Positions 22,882 to 31,048 of a DNA stretch of 40,977 nucleotides are shown here, one piece after another. The first letter of the stretch is position 1; each line of letters opens with the position of its first letter. Source of the stretch: Streptomyces sp. AV19 (GTDB taxonomy: Bacteria > Actinomycetota > Actinomycetes > Streptomycetales > Streptomycetaceae); NCBI RefSeq assembly GCF_015999245.1, contig NZ_JAEAMR010000010.1, positions 656,836-697,812 of the forward strand. Direction: 5' to 3'. The position numbers and the translations under genes were made by a program. The notes under the pieces are model-generated. The model searched no databases and was not told where the DNA came from. It saw nothing but the letters and a program-made list of their open reading frames with translations.

Positions 22882-23436
22882 GTGACTGGTTCTCTGTGGA
22901 TCTCCTTCTGGATCGTGGCCGCCCTCGTCCTCGTCGGCGTCTACCTCAGCTGGACCGCCGGCCGGCTGGACCGGCTGCACAGCCGCATCGACGCCGCGCG
23001 GGCCGCCCTCGACGCCCAGTTGCTGCGCCGCGCGTCGGTCGCCCAGGAACTCGCCACCGCCGGGGTCCTCGACCCGGCCGCCTCGATCGTGCTCTACCAG
23101 GCCGCGCACGCGGCCCGGCAGGCCGAGGAGGAGCAGCGGGAGGTCGCCGAGAGCGAGCTGAGCCAGGCGCTGCGCGCCGTGTTCGCGGACAGCGCACAGG
23201 CGACGGCCGTCCGGGAGGCGCCCGGCGGCGAGGAGTCGCTGGGCGAACTGGACCAGGCGGTGCGCCGGGTGCCCATGGCGCGACGGTTCCACAACGACGC
23301 GGTGCGCGCGGCGCGGGCGGTGCGCCGGCACCGGGTGGTGCGGTGGTTCCGGCTGGCCGGGCACGCGCCGTTCCCCATGGCTTTCGAGATGGACGACGAG
23401 CCCCCGACGGCCGTTGCCGACCGGCCGGGCCACTGA
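22882..23436 (+). CDS. LemA-family-like membrane protein
   Basis: A 184-residue protein with one N-terminal membrane helix (residues ~4-24, WISFWIVAALVLVGVYLSW). A helical domain follows that resembles LemA: RIDAARAALDAQLLRRASVAQELA (LemA: the D-x-Q-L-x-R-R segment) and, near the end, ARRFHNDAVRAARAVRRHRVVRWFRLAGH, matching the YNDAVR...FP pattern of LemA. The assignment is moderate. The topology puts the N-terminus outside and the helical bundle in the cytosol. Function unknown. GTG 22882 follows a TACTGT element by 8 bases with no ribosome binding site, suggesting a leaderless transcript. Confidence 0.65.
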   Translation: MTGSLWISFWIVAALVLVGVYLSWTAGRLDRLHSRIDAARAALDAQLLRRASVAQELATAGVLDPAASIVLYQAAHAARQAEEEQREVAESELSQALRAVFADSAQATAVREAPGGEESLGELDQAVRRVPMARRFHNDAVRAARAVRRHRVVRWFRLAGHAPFPMAFEMDDEPPTAVADRPGH

Positions 23437-23511
23437 CCGGCGGGGCCGCCGGACCGGACAGGCCACCGTCCCCGAATTGGCCCTTTTCCCTCACCGGCCG
23501 GGCGGCTTTGA

Positions 23512-23540
23512 TGACGCTGCAGCGTCACCGCAGCTGCAGC
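23512..23540. promoter_or_regulatory. Candidate operator upstream of pdxS
   Basis: A perfect 16-base palindrome, TGACGCTGCAGCGTCA (23512-23527), is followed by a second copy of its core octamer GCTGCAGC (23533-23540), 17 bases from the first. A -10-like GATAGT lies at 23553-23558, so the second octamer would overlap the -35. The layout fits a regulator of vitamin B6 synthesis, but no regulator gene is in the window. Confidence 0.45.
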
Positions 23541-23569
23541 ACCACCGCCCTGGATAGTGAGGTCACATC

Positions 23570-24478
23570 GTGTCCACCCCCAGCACGCTCCCGAACCCCG
23601 AGACCGGCACCGCGCGCGTCAAGCGCGGCATGGCCGAGCAGCTCAAGGGCGGCGTGATCATGGATGTCGTCACGCCCGAGCAGGCCAAGATCGCCGAGGA
23701 CGCCGGCGCGGTCGCGGTGATGGCCCTGGAGCGGGTGCCCGCCGACATCCGCAAGGACGGCGGCGTGGCCCGCATGTCCGACCCGGACATGATCGAGGGC
23801 ATCATCGACGCCGTCTCCATCCCCGTGATGGCCAAGTCCCGCATCGGCCACTTCGTCGAGGCCCAGGTCCTGCAGTCGCTCGGCGTGGACTACATCGACG
23901 AGTCCGAGGTCCTCACGCCCGCCGACGAGGTCAACCACAGCGACAAGTGGGCGTTCACCACCCCCTTCGTCTGCGGTGCCACCAACCTCGGTGAGGCCCT
24001 GCGCCGCATCGCCGAGGGCGCGGCCATGATCCGTTCCAAGGGCGAGGCCGGCACCGGCAACGTCGTCGAGGCCGTCCGCCACCTGCGCCAGATCAAGAAC
24101 GAGATCGCCAAGCTGCGCGGCTTCGACAACCACGAGCTCTATGCCGCCGCCAAGGAGCTGCGCGCCCCGTACGAGCTGGTCAAGGAGGTCGCCGAGCTCG
24201 GCAAGCTGCCGGTGGTGCTGTTCTCCGCCGGTGGCGTCGCCACCCCGGCCGACGCCGCGCTGATGCGCCAGCTCGGCGCCGAGGGCGTCTTCGTCGGCTC
24301 CGGCATCTTCAAGTCCGGCGACCCGGCCAAGCGCGCCGCCGCCATCGTGAAGGCCACCACCTTCTACGACGACCCGAAGATCATCGCGGACGCCTCCCGC
24401 AACCTGGGCGAGGCCATGGTCGGCATCAACTGCGACACCCTCCCCGAGACCGAGCGGTACGCCAACCGCGGCTGGTAG
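23570..24478 (+). CDS. pdxS: Pyridoxal 5'-phosphate synthase, PdxS (Pdx1) subunit
   Basis: A 302-residue TIM-barrel lyase that makes PLP from ribose 5-phosphate, glyceraldehyde 3-phosphate and ammonia supplied by PdxT. Catalytic residues are visible: D32 (IMDVVTPEQ), K89 (VMAKSRIGH, imine-forming) and K157 (MIRSKGEAGTGN, second imine lysine). The phosphate site is in VLFSAGGVATPADAALM and VFVGSGIF. The length and the C-terminus RYANRGW are typical. The GTG start has GAGG 7 bases upstream. pdxT follows about 100 bases later across a strong hairpin. A palindrome lies in the promoter region. Confidence 0.97.
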   Translation: MSTPSTLPNPETGTARVKRGMAEQLKGGVIMDVVTPEQAKIAEDAGAVAVMALERVPADIRKDGGVARMSDPDMIEGIIDAVSIPVMAKSRIGHFVEAQVLQSLGVDYIDESEVLTPADEVNHSDKWAFTTPFVCGATNLGEALRRIAEGAAMIRSKGEAGTGNVVEAVRHLRQIKNEIAKLRGFDNHELYAAAKELRAPYELVKEVAELGKLPVVLFSAGGVATPADAALMRQLGAEGVFVGSGIFKSGDPAKRAAAIVKATTFYDDPKIIADASRNLGEAMVGINCDTLPETERYANRGW

Positions 24479-24513
24479 TCCGCGCACGGCTGGTAGCACG
24501 CACAACGCATCAC

Positions 24514-24554
24514 CCGGTGGGCGGTCCGCGGCACTGACGTGGACCGCCCACCGG
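24514..24554 (+). terminator. Hairpin between pdxS and pdxT
   Basis: A perfect 14-pair stem (24514-24527 with 24541-24554), beginning CCGGTGGGCGGTCC, closes a 13-base loop. There is no U-tract. It may act as a partial terminator or as an mRNA stabiliser that adjusts pdxT relative to pdxS. pdxT may also have its own promoter. Confidence 0.55.
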
Positions 24555-24580
24555 CTCGTACGACGAGAGGCAGGACTTCC

Positions 24581-25174
24581 GTGTCCACCCCCACCATCGG
24601 TGTTCTCGCCCTCCAGGGCGACGTCCGCGAGCACCTCGTGGCCCTCGCCGCCGCCGACGCGGTGGCCCGCCCCGTCCGCCGGCCCGAGGAACTCGCCGAG
24701 GTCGACGGCCTGGTGATCCCCGGCGGCGAGTCCACCACCATGTCCAAGCTCGCGGTGGCCTTCGGGATGCTGGAGCCGCTGCGCGAGCGGGTGCGCGCCG
24801 GGATGCCGGTCTACGGCACCTGCGCCGGCATGATCATGCTGGCCGACAAGATCCTCGACGGCCGCGAGGACCAGGAGACCCTGGGCGGCATCGACATGAT
24901 CGTGCGCCGCAACGCCTTCGGCCGGCAGAACGAGTCCTTCGAGGCGGCGGTCGAGATGGCCGGGGTCGGGGGAGGCCCCGTGGAGGGCGTCTTCATCCGG
25001 GCGCCCTGGGTCGAGTCGGTCGGTGCCCGGGCCGAGGTGCTGGCGGTCCACGACGGCCACACGGTCGCCGTGCGCCAGGACAACGTGCTGGCCACGTCCT
25101 TCCATCCGGAGCTCACCGGGGACCACCGGGTGCACGGTCTGTTCGTGGAGATGGTGCGCGCCGTGCGTCCCTGA
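24581..25174 (+). CDS. pdxT: Pyridoxal 5'-phosphate synthase glutaminase subunit PdxT
   Basis: A 197-residue class I glutamine amidotransferase that hydrolyses glutamine and channels ammonia into PdxS. The nucleophile is C81 (VYGTCAGMIML) and the catalytic pair is H175/E177 (ATSFHPEL). VIPGGESTTMSKL holds the oxyanion and glutamine-binding segment specific to this family. The GTG start follows AGAGG-CAGGAC. It forms a 12:12 complex with PdxS in known systems. Confidence 0.96.
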   Translation: MSTPTIGVLALQGDVREHLVALAAADAVARPVRRPEELAEVDGLVIPGGESTTMSKLAVAFGMLEPLRERVRAGMPVYGTCAGMIMLADKILDGREDQETLGGIDMIVRRNAFGRQNESFEAAVEMAGVGGGPVEGVFIRAPWVESVGARAEVLAVHDGHTVAVRQDNVLATSFHPELTGDHRVHGLFVEMVRAVRP

Positions 25175-25192
25175 GATCCCGGTAGGATCTCA
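25172..25192 (+). promoter_or_regulatory. Small inverted repeat containing the pdxT stop, before yebC
   Basis: TGAGATCC and GGATCTCA (8 pairs) enclose CGGTA. The TGA is the pdxT stop, and the right arm contains TAGGAT (25183-25188), which could be a -10 for yebC. It could be a weak terminator, a protein-binding site or both. Confidence 0.35.
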
Positions 25193-25234
25193 GTCGTTCG
25201 TTTCAAGATTGGGTTACGCGAAGGAGACAGGCGG

Positions 25235-25987
25235 ATGTCCGGCCACTCTAAATGGGCTACGACGAAGCACAAGAAGGCCGTGATCGATGCCAAGCGCGGC
25301 AAGCTCTTCGCGAAGCTGATCAAGAACATCGAGGTCGCGGCCCGCATGGGCGGCGTCGACATCGAGGGCAACCCGACGCTCTACGACGCCATCCAGAAGG
25401 CGAAGAAGCAGTCGGTTCCGAACAAGAACATCGACTCCGCGGTCAAGCGTGGCGGCGGTCTCGAGGCCGGCGGCGCCGACTACGAGACGATCATGTACGA
25501 GGGCTACGGCCCCAACGGCGTCGCGGTGCTCATCGAGTGCCTCACCGACAACCGCAACCGCGCCGCCGGTGACGTCCGCGTGGCCATGACCCGCAACGGC
25601 GGCTCGATGGCCGACCCGGGCTCGGTGTCCTACCTGTTCAACCGCAAGGGCGTCGTGATCGTCCCCAAGGGCGGGCTGACCGAGGACGACGTGCTGGGCG
25701 CGGTCCTGGACGCCGGTGCCGAGGAGGTCAACGACCTCGGCGAGAGCTTCGAGGTCCTCAGCGAGGCCACCGACCTGGTCGCGGTCCGCACCGCCCTCCA
25801 GGAGGCCGGCATCGACTACGACTCGGCCGAGGCCAACTTCGTCCCCACCATGCAGGTGGAGCTGGACGAGGAGGGCGCCCGCAAGATCTTCAAGCTGATC
25901 GACGCGCTGGAGGACAGCGACGACGTGCAGAACGTCTTCGCCAACTTCGACGTCTCCGACGAGGTCATGGCCAAGGTCGACGCCTGA
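25235..25987 (+). CDS. yebC: YebC/PmpR-family protein (TACO1 family)
   Basis: A 250-residue protein with the invariant start MSGHSKWATTKHKKAVIDAKRGK. The three-domain YebC fold follows (GNPTLYDAIQKAKKQSVPNKNIDSAVKRG, later YEGYGPNGVAVLIECLTDNRNRAAGDVR). Historically it was called a transcriptional regulator. Recent work on the family points to a ribosome-associated role in translating proline-rich stretches. AAGGAG lies 9 bases before the ATG. It sits between pdxST and ruvCAB, a common arrangement in actinobacteria. A terminator-like hairpin follows. Confidence 0.95.
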   Translation: MSGHSKWATTKHKKAVIDAKRGKLFAKLIKNIEVAARMGGVDIEGNPTLYDAIQKAKKQSVPNKNIDSAVKRGGGLEAGGADYETIMYEGYGPNGVAVLIECLTDNRNRAAGDVRVAMTRNGGSMADPGSVSYLFNRKGVVIVPKGGLTEDDVLGAVLDAGAEEVNDLGESFEVLSEATDLVAVRTALQEAGIDYDSAEANFVPTMQVELDEEGARKIFKLIDALEDSDDVQNVFANFDVSDEVMAKVDA

Positions 25988-26023
25988 GCCGACCGGCGGG
26001 GACCGGCGGCGGCCGGTGACGAC

Positions 26024-26057
26024 GACGGGCCGACGGGACGCTTCCCGTCGGCCCGTC
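26024..26057 (+). terminator. Terminator after yebC
   Basis: A perfect 14-pair stem, GACGGGCCGACGGG (26024-26037) with 26044-26057, closes the loop ACGCTT. No U-tract follows. It separates yebC from ruvC. Confidence 0.65.
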
Positions 26058-26130
26058 GCGCTGTCGCTCCCGGGCGTTGTCAGTGCCTGCCGATAGCCTG
26101 CCGGAACAGTTGACCGAAGGGAGGGGCGCG

Positions 26131-26682
26131 GTGCGCGTGCTGGGGGTGGACCCGGGGCTGACGCGGTGCGGCGTCGGCGTGGTCGAGGGGACGGCGGGGC
26201 GGCCGCTGCGGATGGTCGGGGCCGGGGTCGTACGCACCCCGGCGGAGGCCGACATCGCGGAGCGGCTGGTCCTCATAGAGCGCGGCATCGAGCAGTGGCT
26301 CGACGAGCACCGGCCCGAGTACGTCGCCGTCGAGCGCGTCTTCAGCCAGCACAACGTCCGCACGGTCATGGGCACCGCCCAGGCCAGCGCGGTCGCCATG
26401 CTGTGCGCCGCCCGCCGCGGGCTGCCCGTCGCCCTGCACACCCCCAGCGAGGTCAAGGCCGCCGTCACCGGCTCCGGCCGGGCCGACAAGGCCCAGGTGG
26501 GCTCCATGGTCACCCGGATCCTCCGGCTGGACGCGCCCCCCAAACCGGCGGACGCGGCCGACGCGCTCGCCCTGGCCATCTGCCACATCTGGCGCGCCCC
26601 GGCCACCGGCCGCCTCCAGCAGGCCGTCGCCGCCCACCGCCGCGCCACCGCTCCCGTACGCCTCCCGAAGGGCATCCGATGA
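26131..26682 (+). CDS. ruvC: Holliday junction resolvase RuvC
   Basis: A 183-residue endonuclease that cuts Holliday junctions symmetrically. The four catalytic acidic residues are in place: D7 (GVDPGLTRCG), E68 (AVERVF), D141 and D144 (PADAADALALAI). GTG 26131 was chosen because GGGAGGGG precedes it and it yields the standard N-terminus; an ORF extends 18 codons further upstream. The stop overlaps the ruvA start (ATGA). It works with RuvAB to resolve junctions after branch migration. Confidence 0.96.
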   Translation: MRVLGVDPGLTRCGVGVVEGTAGRPLRMVGAGVVRTPAEADIAERLVLIERGIEQWLDEHRPEYVAVERVFSQHNVRTVMGTAQASAVAMLCAARRGLPVALHTPSEVKAAVTGSGRADKAQVGSMVTRILRLDAPPKPADAADALALAICHIWRAPATGRLQQAVAAHRRATAPVRLPKGIR

Positions 26683-27305
26683 TCGCCTTTGTCTCCGGTC
26701 CCGTCGCGGCCCTCGCGCCCGACACCGCCGTCGTCGAGGTCGGCGGCGTCGGCATGGCCGTCCAGTGCACCCCCAACACCCTCTCGGGGCTCAGGGTCGG
26801 CGAGCCGGCCCGGCTCGCCACCTCCCTCGTCGTCCGCGAGGACTCGCTGACCCTCTACGGCTTCGCCGACGACGACGAGCGGCAGACCTTCGAGCTGCTC
26901 CAGACCGCCAGCGGCGTCGGCCCCCGCCTCGCCCAGGCGATGCTCGCCGTCCACGCGCCGGACGCGCTGCGCCGGGCCTTCGCCACCGGTGACGAGAAGG
27001 CGCTCACCGCCGTCCCGGGCATCGGCAAGAAGGGCGCCCAGAAGCTGCTGCTGGAGCTCAAGGACCGGCTCGGCGCGCCCACCGGCTCCGCCGTGCGGGC
27101 CGCGGCGGCCGCCCCGGCCATGGCCGCCGGCTGGCGGGATCAGCTGCACGCTGCCCTCGTCGGCCTGGGGTACGCGCCCCGCGAGGCGGACGGCGCGGTC
27201 GAGGCCGTGGCCCCGCAGGCCGAGGCCGTGGTCGCCGACGGCGGTACGCCGCAGGTGGGAGCCCTGCTCCGGGCCGCGCTGCAGACGTTGAACAGGGCCC
27301 GCTGA
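26679..27305 (+). CDS. ruvA: Holliday junction branch-migration protein RuvA
   Basis: A 208-residue protein. It has an N-terminal OB-fold (MIAFVSGPVAALAPDTAVVEVGGVG), two helix-hairpin-helix motifs that bind the junction backbone (LQTASGVGPRLAQAML and LTAVPGIGKKGAQKLLLEL), a linker and a C-terminal domain that contacts RuvB (WRDQLHAALVGLGYAPREAD). The RuvA tetramer holds the open junction and loads RuvB rings. It is coupled to ruvC by a 4-base overlap, and ruvB follows after 67 bases. Confidence 0.96.
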   Translation: MIAFVSGPVAALAPDTAVVEVGGVGMAVQCTPNTLSGLRVGEPARLATSLVVREDSLTLYGFADDDERQTFELLQTASGVGPRLAQAMLAVHAPDALRRAFATGDEKALTAVPGIGKKGAQKLLLELKDRLGAPTGSAVRAAAAAPAMAAGWRDQLHAALVGLGYAPREADGAVEAVAPQAEAVVADGGTPQVGALLRAALQTLNRAR

Positions 27306-27372
27306 GCCGGGCCGCAGCCCCCGCACTCCGCCCGGCGACCCACAGCACCGCAACCAACCGTGAGGTTCCCCC

Positions 27373-28461
27373 GTGAACTGGGACGATGAATCCATGACCG
27401 GCGACCGCGTCGTCAGCGGCACCGCCGACGGCGACGACCGCGCCGTCGAAGCCGCCCTCCGGCCGAAGGACCTCGGCGAGTTCGTCGGCCAGGAGCGCGT
27501 CCGCGAGCAGCTCGACCTGGTGCTGCGCGCCGCCCGCGCCCGCGGTGCCACCGCCGATCACGTCCTGCTCTCCGGCGCCCCCGGGCTCGGCAAGACCACC
27601 CTCTCGATGATCATCGCCGCGGAGATGGGCGCCCCCATCCGCATCACCTCCGGCCCCGCGATCCAGCACGCCGGTGACCTCGCCGCGATCCTGTCCTCCC
27701 TCACCGAGGGCGAGGTGCTCTTCCTCGACGAGATCCACCGCATGTCCCGCCCCGCCGAGGAAATGCTCTACATGGCGATGGAGGACTTCCGGGTCGACGT
27801 CGTCGTCGGCAAGGGTCCCGGCGCCACGGCCATCCCCCTGGAGCTGCCGCCCTTCACCCTGGTCGGCGCCACCACCCGGGCCGGCCTGCTGCCGCCGCCG
27901 CTGCGCGACCGCTTCGGATTCACCGGCCACATGGAGTTCTACGCCCCCGTCGAGCTCCAGCGCGTCATCCACCGCTCGGCCGGCCTGCTCGACGTGGCCA
28001 TAGAGGAGGAGGGCGCGGCCGAGATCGCCGGCCGCTCCCGCGGCACGCCCCGTATCGCCAACCGCCTCCTGCGTCGCGTGCGCGACTACGCCCAGGTGAA
28101 GGCCGACGGGCGGATCACCCGCGAGATCGCCGCCCAGGCCCTCCGGGTCTACGAGGTGGATGGCCGCGGGCTCGACCGGCTGGACCGGGCCGTGCTCACC
28201 GCGCTGCTCAAGCTCTTCGGCGGCGGCCCCGTCGGGCTGTCCACGCTGGCCGTGGCCGTCGGGGAGGAGCGCGAGACCGTCGAGGAGGTCGCCGAGCCCT
28301 TCCTGGTGCGCGAGGGGCTGCTGGCCCGCACGCCCAGGGGCCGGATCGCGACGCCGGCGGCCTGGGAGCACCTGGGGATGGTGCCGCCGCAGCAGGTCAC
28401 CGGGGGCGCGGGCCGGGCCGGGGGCGCCGCCGCGGGCCAGGGCGGCCTGTTCGGGGAGTGA
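27373..28461 (+). CDS. ruvB: Holliday junction branch-migration ATPase RuvB
   Basis: A 362-residue AAA+ motor. Walker A is GAPGLGKTT (68-76), Walker B LFLDEIH (116-122), sensor 1 VGATTRAG and the arginine-finger/sensor region PLRDRFGF. The C-terminal winged helix (GGGPVGLSTLAVAVGEERETVEEV) binds DNA. The tail is Gly/Ala-rich and ends GQGGLFGE. The start is GTG 27373 with GAGG 8 bases upstream, giving the MNWDD N-terminus usual in Streptomyces. It forms hexameric rings with RuvA. Confidence 0.96.
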   Translation: MNWDDESMTGDRVVSGTADGDDRAVEAALRPKDLGEFVGQERVREQLDLVLRAARARGATADHVLLSGAPGLGKTTLSMIIAAEMGAPIRITSGPAIQHAGDLAAILSSLTEGEVLFLDEIHRMSRPAEEMLYMAMEDFRVDVVVGKGPGATAIPLELPPFTLVGATTRAGLLPPPLRDRFGFTGHMEFYAPVELQRVIHRSAGLLDVAIEEEGAAEIAGRSRGTPRIANRLLRRVRDYAQVKADGRITREIAAQALRVYEVDGRGLDRLDRAVLTALLKLFGGGPVGLSTLAVAVGEERETVEEVAEPFLVREGLLARTPRGRIATPAAWEHLGMVPPQQVTGGAGRAGGAAAGQGGLFGE

Positions 28462-28508
28462 CGGCGCGGGGGCTGGTCGGGTCAGGAACCCGGGTGCCAT
28501 GCTGGGCG

Positions 28509-28538
28509 TTGTTCCATAGGCGCGGACTCGCTTAGACT
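28509..28538 (+). promoter_or_regulatory. Probable promoter of yajC (and secDF)
   Basis: TTGTTC (28509-28514), an 18-base spacer and TAGACT (28533-28538) resemble the housekeeping consensus. Transcription would start near 28545, 80 bases before the yajC GTG. Confidence 0.5.
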
Positions 28539-28625
28539 CCGCCGATGCCGCCCCTACCGGCGGCATACCACCCCCGTAGACCAGGCCGCTCCCCCAAAGC
28601 GGTCGTGTGAAGGAAACCCCGTCCC

Positions 28626-29135
28626 GTGAATCTCGTGACTCTTCTGCCGTTCATCGTGCTCATCGGGGCCATGTTCCTGATGACCCGGTCGGCCAAGAAC
28701 AAGCAGCGCCAGGCAGCCCAGATGCGCGACCAGATGCAGCCGGGCACCGGTGTGCGGACGATCGGCGGCATGTACGCCACCGTCAAGGAGGTCAGCGAGG
28801 ACTCGGTCCTCCTCGAGGTGGCCCCCGGCGTCCACGCGATCTACGCGAAGAACGCCATCGGTGCCGTCCTCGAGGACGAGGAGTACAACCGCATCCTCCA
28901 CGGCATCGAGAGCGCCGGCGAAGAGGCCCCGGCCGTCCCGGACGACATCTCCTCGCTCACCGAGGCCGCTGAGGCCGGCAAGGCCGCCGAGGCCGGCGAG
29001 AAGAAGATCGACCTCGGCAAGGAGACCGCTCCCGAGGAGGCTCCGGCCAAGGACGCCAAGGCCGAGAAGCCGGCGGACGCGGGCGAGGCAGAGCCGAAGG
29101 ACGGCAAGAAGGACGGCGGCTCCGACGCGAAGTAG
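28626..29135 (+). CDS. yajC: Preprotein translocase subunit YajC
   Basis: A 169-residue protein with one N-terminal membrane helix (residues ~4-20, VTLLPFIVLIGAMFLMT). The conserved cytoplasmic YajC domain follows (RQAAQMRDQMQPGTGVRTIGGMYATVKEV). A long acidic and lysine-rich, low-complexity tail extends from residue ~95 to the end (alternating Glu/Ala/Lys). That tail makes it about 60 residues longer than E. coli YajC, a common feature in Streptomyces. It associates with SecDF and SecYEG. GTG 28626 is the start. A strong hairpin separates it from secD. Confidence 0.93.
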   Translation: MNLVTLLPFIVLIGAMFLMTRSAKNKQRQAAQMRDQMQPGTGVRTIGGMYATVKEVSEDSVLLEVAPGVHAIYAKNAIGAVLEDEEYNRILHGIESAGEEAPAVPDDISSLTEAAEAGKAAEAGEKKIDLGKETAPEEAPAKDAKAEKPADAGEAEPKDGKKDGGSDAK

Positions 29136-29146
29136 CCCCAATCGGC

Positions 29147-29183
29147 GGACCGTGACGCACCACCGCTCGGTGCGTCACGGTCC
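29147..29183 (+). terminator. Hairpin between yajC and secD
   Basis: A perfect 15-pair stem, GGACCGTGACGCACC (29147-29161) with 29169-29183, closes a 7-base loop. There is no U-tract, so it may terminate only partly and reduce secDF relative to yajC. A TAGGCT at 29194 could serve as a -10 for secD. Confidence 0.6.
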
Positions 29184-29283
29184 GCTGACGGTCTAGGCTC
29201 CGGCGGGGGGCACGTCCCCACAAACTTCGTGGCCGCCCGGCGAACACCTGACGCCCGGCGGTTGGACAGGGAGAAACGACAAG

Positions 29284-31047
29284 GTGGCAGCACCGAAGAA
29301 GGGCCGCAGGTCCCCGGGCGGCCAGGGCAGGCCGGGCAGAGTCCTGGCCTTCATCCTGATCGCCATGGTGGGGCTCGTCGGGGGGATGTTCGCCTCCGGG
29401 CAGACCACGCCGCGGCTGGGCATCGACCTGGCGGGCGGTACGAGCTTCACGCTCCAGGCGAAGAACCAGCCGGGCAAGCCCAATGCGATCACGACGACCA
29501 ACATGAACACGGCCGTCGGCATCATCGAGCGCCGCGTCAACGGCCTCGGCGTGACCGAGTCCGAGGTCCAGACGCAGGGCAAGAACCACATCATCGTGAA
29601 CATCCCCAAGGGGACGGACGCGAAGCAGGCCCGTGAGCAGGTCGGCACCACCGCCCAGCTCGCCTTCCGGCCGGTGCTCCTGGCCGCGCCCAGCGGCAAG
29701 ACCCCCGAGCCCACGCCGAGTGCCTCGTCCGGCGACAAGAGCAAGGACAAGGGCGACAAGGGCAAGGCCGACAAGGACAACAAGGGCAAGCCGTCCGGCA
29801 CGCCCACCGCGTCCTCCGGCTCTTCGGCCACCCCGTCCGGCAAGCAGACGCAGGGCCGTGCCGTCACCGAGGCCCTCAAGGCCCCGCAGGCGCCCAAGCC
29901 GACCCCGACTCCGACCCCGTCGCAGGGTGCGGCCGCCGGTGATCTGCAGAAGCAGTTCGCCGCGCTCGACTGCACCACCGAGCAGGGGCGTTCCCTCGCC
30001 GCCAAGAAGGCCGACGCCGCCAAGGCGACCGAGGACGTCGTCGTCTGCGACAAGGACGGCGAGGAGAAGCTGCTGCTCGCCCCGGTGTCGGTCGAGGGCG
30101 TGGACGTCACCGAGGCCAAGGCGTCCCTGGACACCCAGCGCGCCACCGGCTGGCAGGTCGACCTGAAGTTCAACAGCAGCGGCGCGAAGAAGTTCGCCGA
30201 CGTCACCGGCAAGCTCGCGGCCAAGCCCGAGGGCCAGAACCGCTTCGCGATCGTGATGGACGGCCAGTCCGTCTCCGCCCCCCGGGTCACCTCGGCGATC
30301 CCCGGCGGCACCGCCATGATCAGCGGTAACTTCACCCAGTCCAGCGCCGAGGACCTGGCCAACATCCTGTCCTACGGTGCCCTGCCGCTCTCGTTCGACA
30401 TCGTCACCGAGACGACGGTCAGCGCCGCCCTCGGTGGCGAGCAGCTGCGCGCCGGTCTGATCGCCGGTGCCATCGGCCTCGCGCTCGTGATCATCTACCT
30501 GGTGGCCTACTACCGCGGCCTCGCGCTCGTCGCCCTCGCCAGCCTCGCGTGCTCGGCGGTCCTGACGTACACGATCATGGTGCTCCTCGGCAAGGCCATC
30601 GGCTTCGCCCTGAACCTGCCGGCCGTCTGCGGTGCCATCGTCGCGATCGGCATCACCGCCGACTCGTTCATCGTCTACTTCGAGCGCATCCGTGACGAGA
30701 TCCGCGAGGGCCGCACCCTGCGCCCGTCCGTGGAGCGCGCCTGGCCGCGTGCCCGCCGGACGATCCTCGTCTCCGACTTCGTCTCCTTCCTGGCCGCCGC
30801 GGTGCTCTTCATCGTCACCGTCGGCAAGGTCCAGGGCTTCGCGTTCACCCTCGGTCTGACCACGCTGCTCGACGTCGTCGTGGTCTTCCTCTTCACCAAG
30901 CCGCTGATGACGCTCCTCGCCCGCCGCCCGTTCTTCGCCAACGGCCATCCCTGGTCCGGGCTGGACCCCAAGCGGCTCGGCGCCAGGCCGCCGCTGCGGG
31001 CCTCCCGCCGCCGCCCCTCCGCCAGCGCCGACTCGAAGGAGGCCTGA
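29284..31047 (+). CDS. secD: Protein translocase subunit SecD
   Basis: A 587-residue RND-like membrane protein that uses proton motive force to pull secreted proteins across. There is one N-terminal helix (~19-36), then the periplasmic-type P1 domain beginning RLGIDLAGGTSFTLQAK and containing IIERRVNGLGVTES. Residues ~138-220 are a Ser/Pro/Lys/Asp-rich insertion without structure. The P1 head resumes, then five C-terminal helices follow from ~395 with GLALVIIYLVAYYRGLALVALA and the functional aspartate region AIVAIGITADSFIVYFERIRDEI. GTG 29284 is preceded by GGGAG. secF starts one base after the stop. Confidence 0.95.
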   Translation: MAAPKKGRRSPGGQGRPGRVLAFILIAMVGLVGGMFASGQTTPRLGIDLAGGTSFTLQAKNQPGKPNAITTTNMNTAVGIIERRVNGLGVTESEVQTQGKNHIIVNIPKGTDAKQAREQVGTTAQLAFRPVLLAAPSGKTPEPTPSASSGDKSKDKGDKGKADKDNKGKPSGTPTASSGSSATPSGKQTQGRAVTEALKAPQAPKPTPTPTPSQGAAAGDLQKQFAALDCTTEQGRSLAAKKADAAKATEDVVVCDKDGEEKLLLAPVSVEGVDVTEAKASLDTQRATGWQVDLKFNSSGAKKFADVTGKLAAKPEGQNRFAIVMDGQSVSAPRVTSAIPGGTAMISGNFTQSSAEDLANILSYGALPLSFDIVTETTVSAALGGEQLRAGLIAGAIGLALVIIYLVAYYRGLALVALASLACSAVLTYTIMVLLGKAIGFALNLPAVCGAIVAIGITADSFIVYFERIRDEIREGRTLRPSVERAWPRARRTILVSDFVSFLAAAVLFIVTVGKVQGFAFTLGLTTLLDVVVVFLFTKPLMTLLARRPFFANGHPWSGLDPKRLGARPPLRASRRRPSASADSKEA

Positions 31048-31048
31048 G

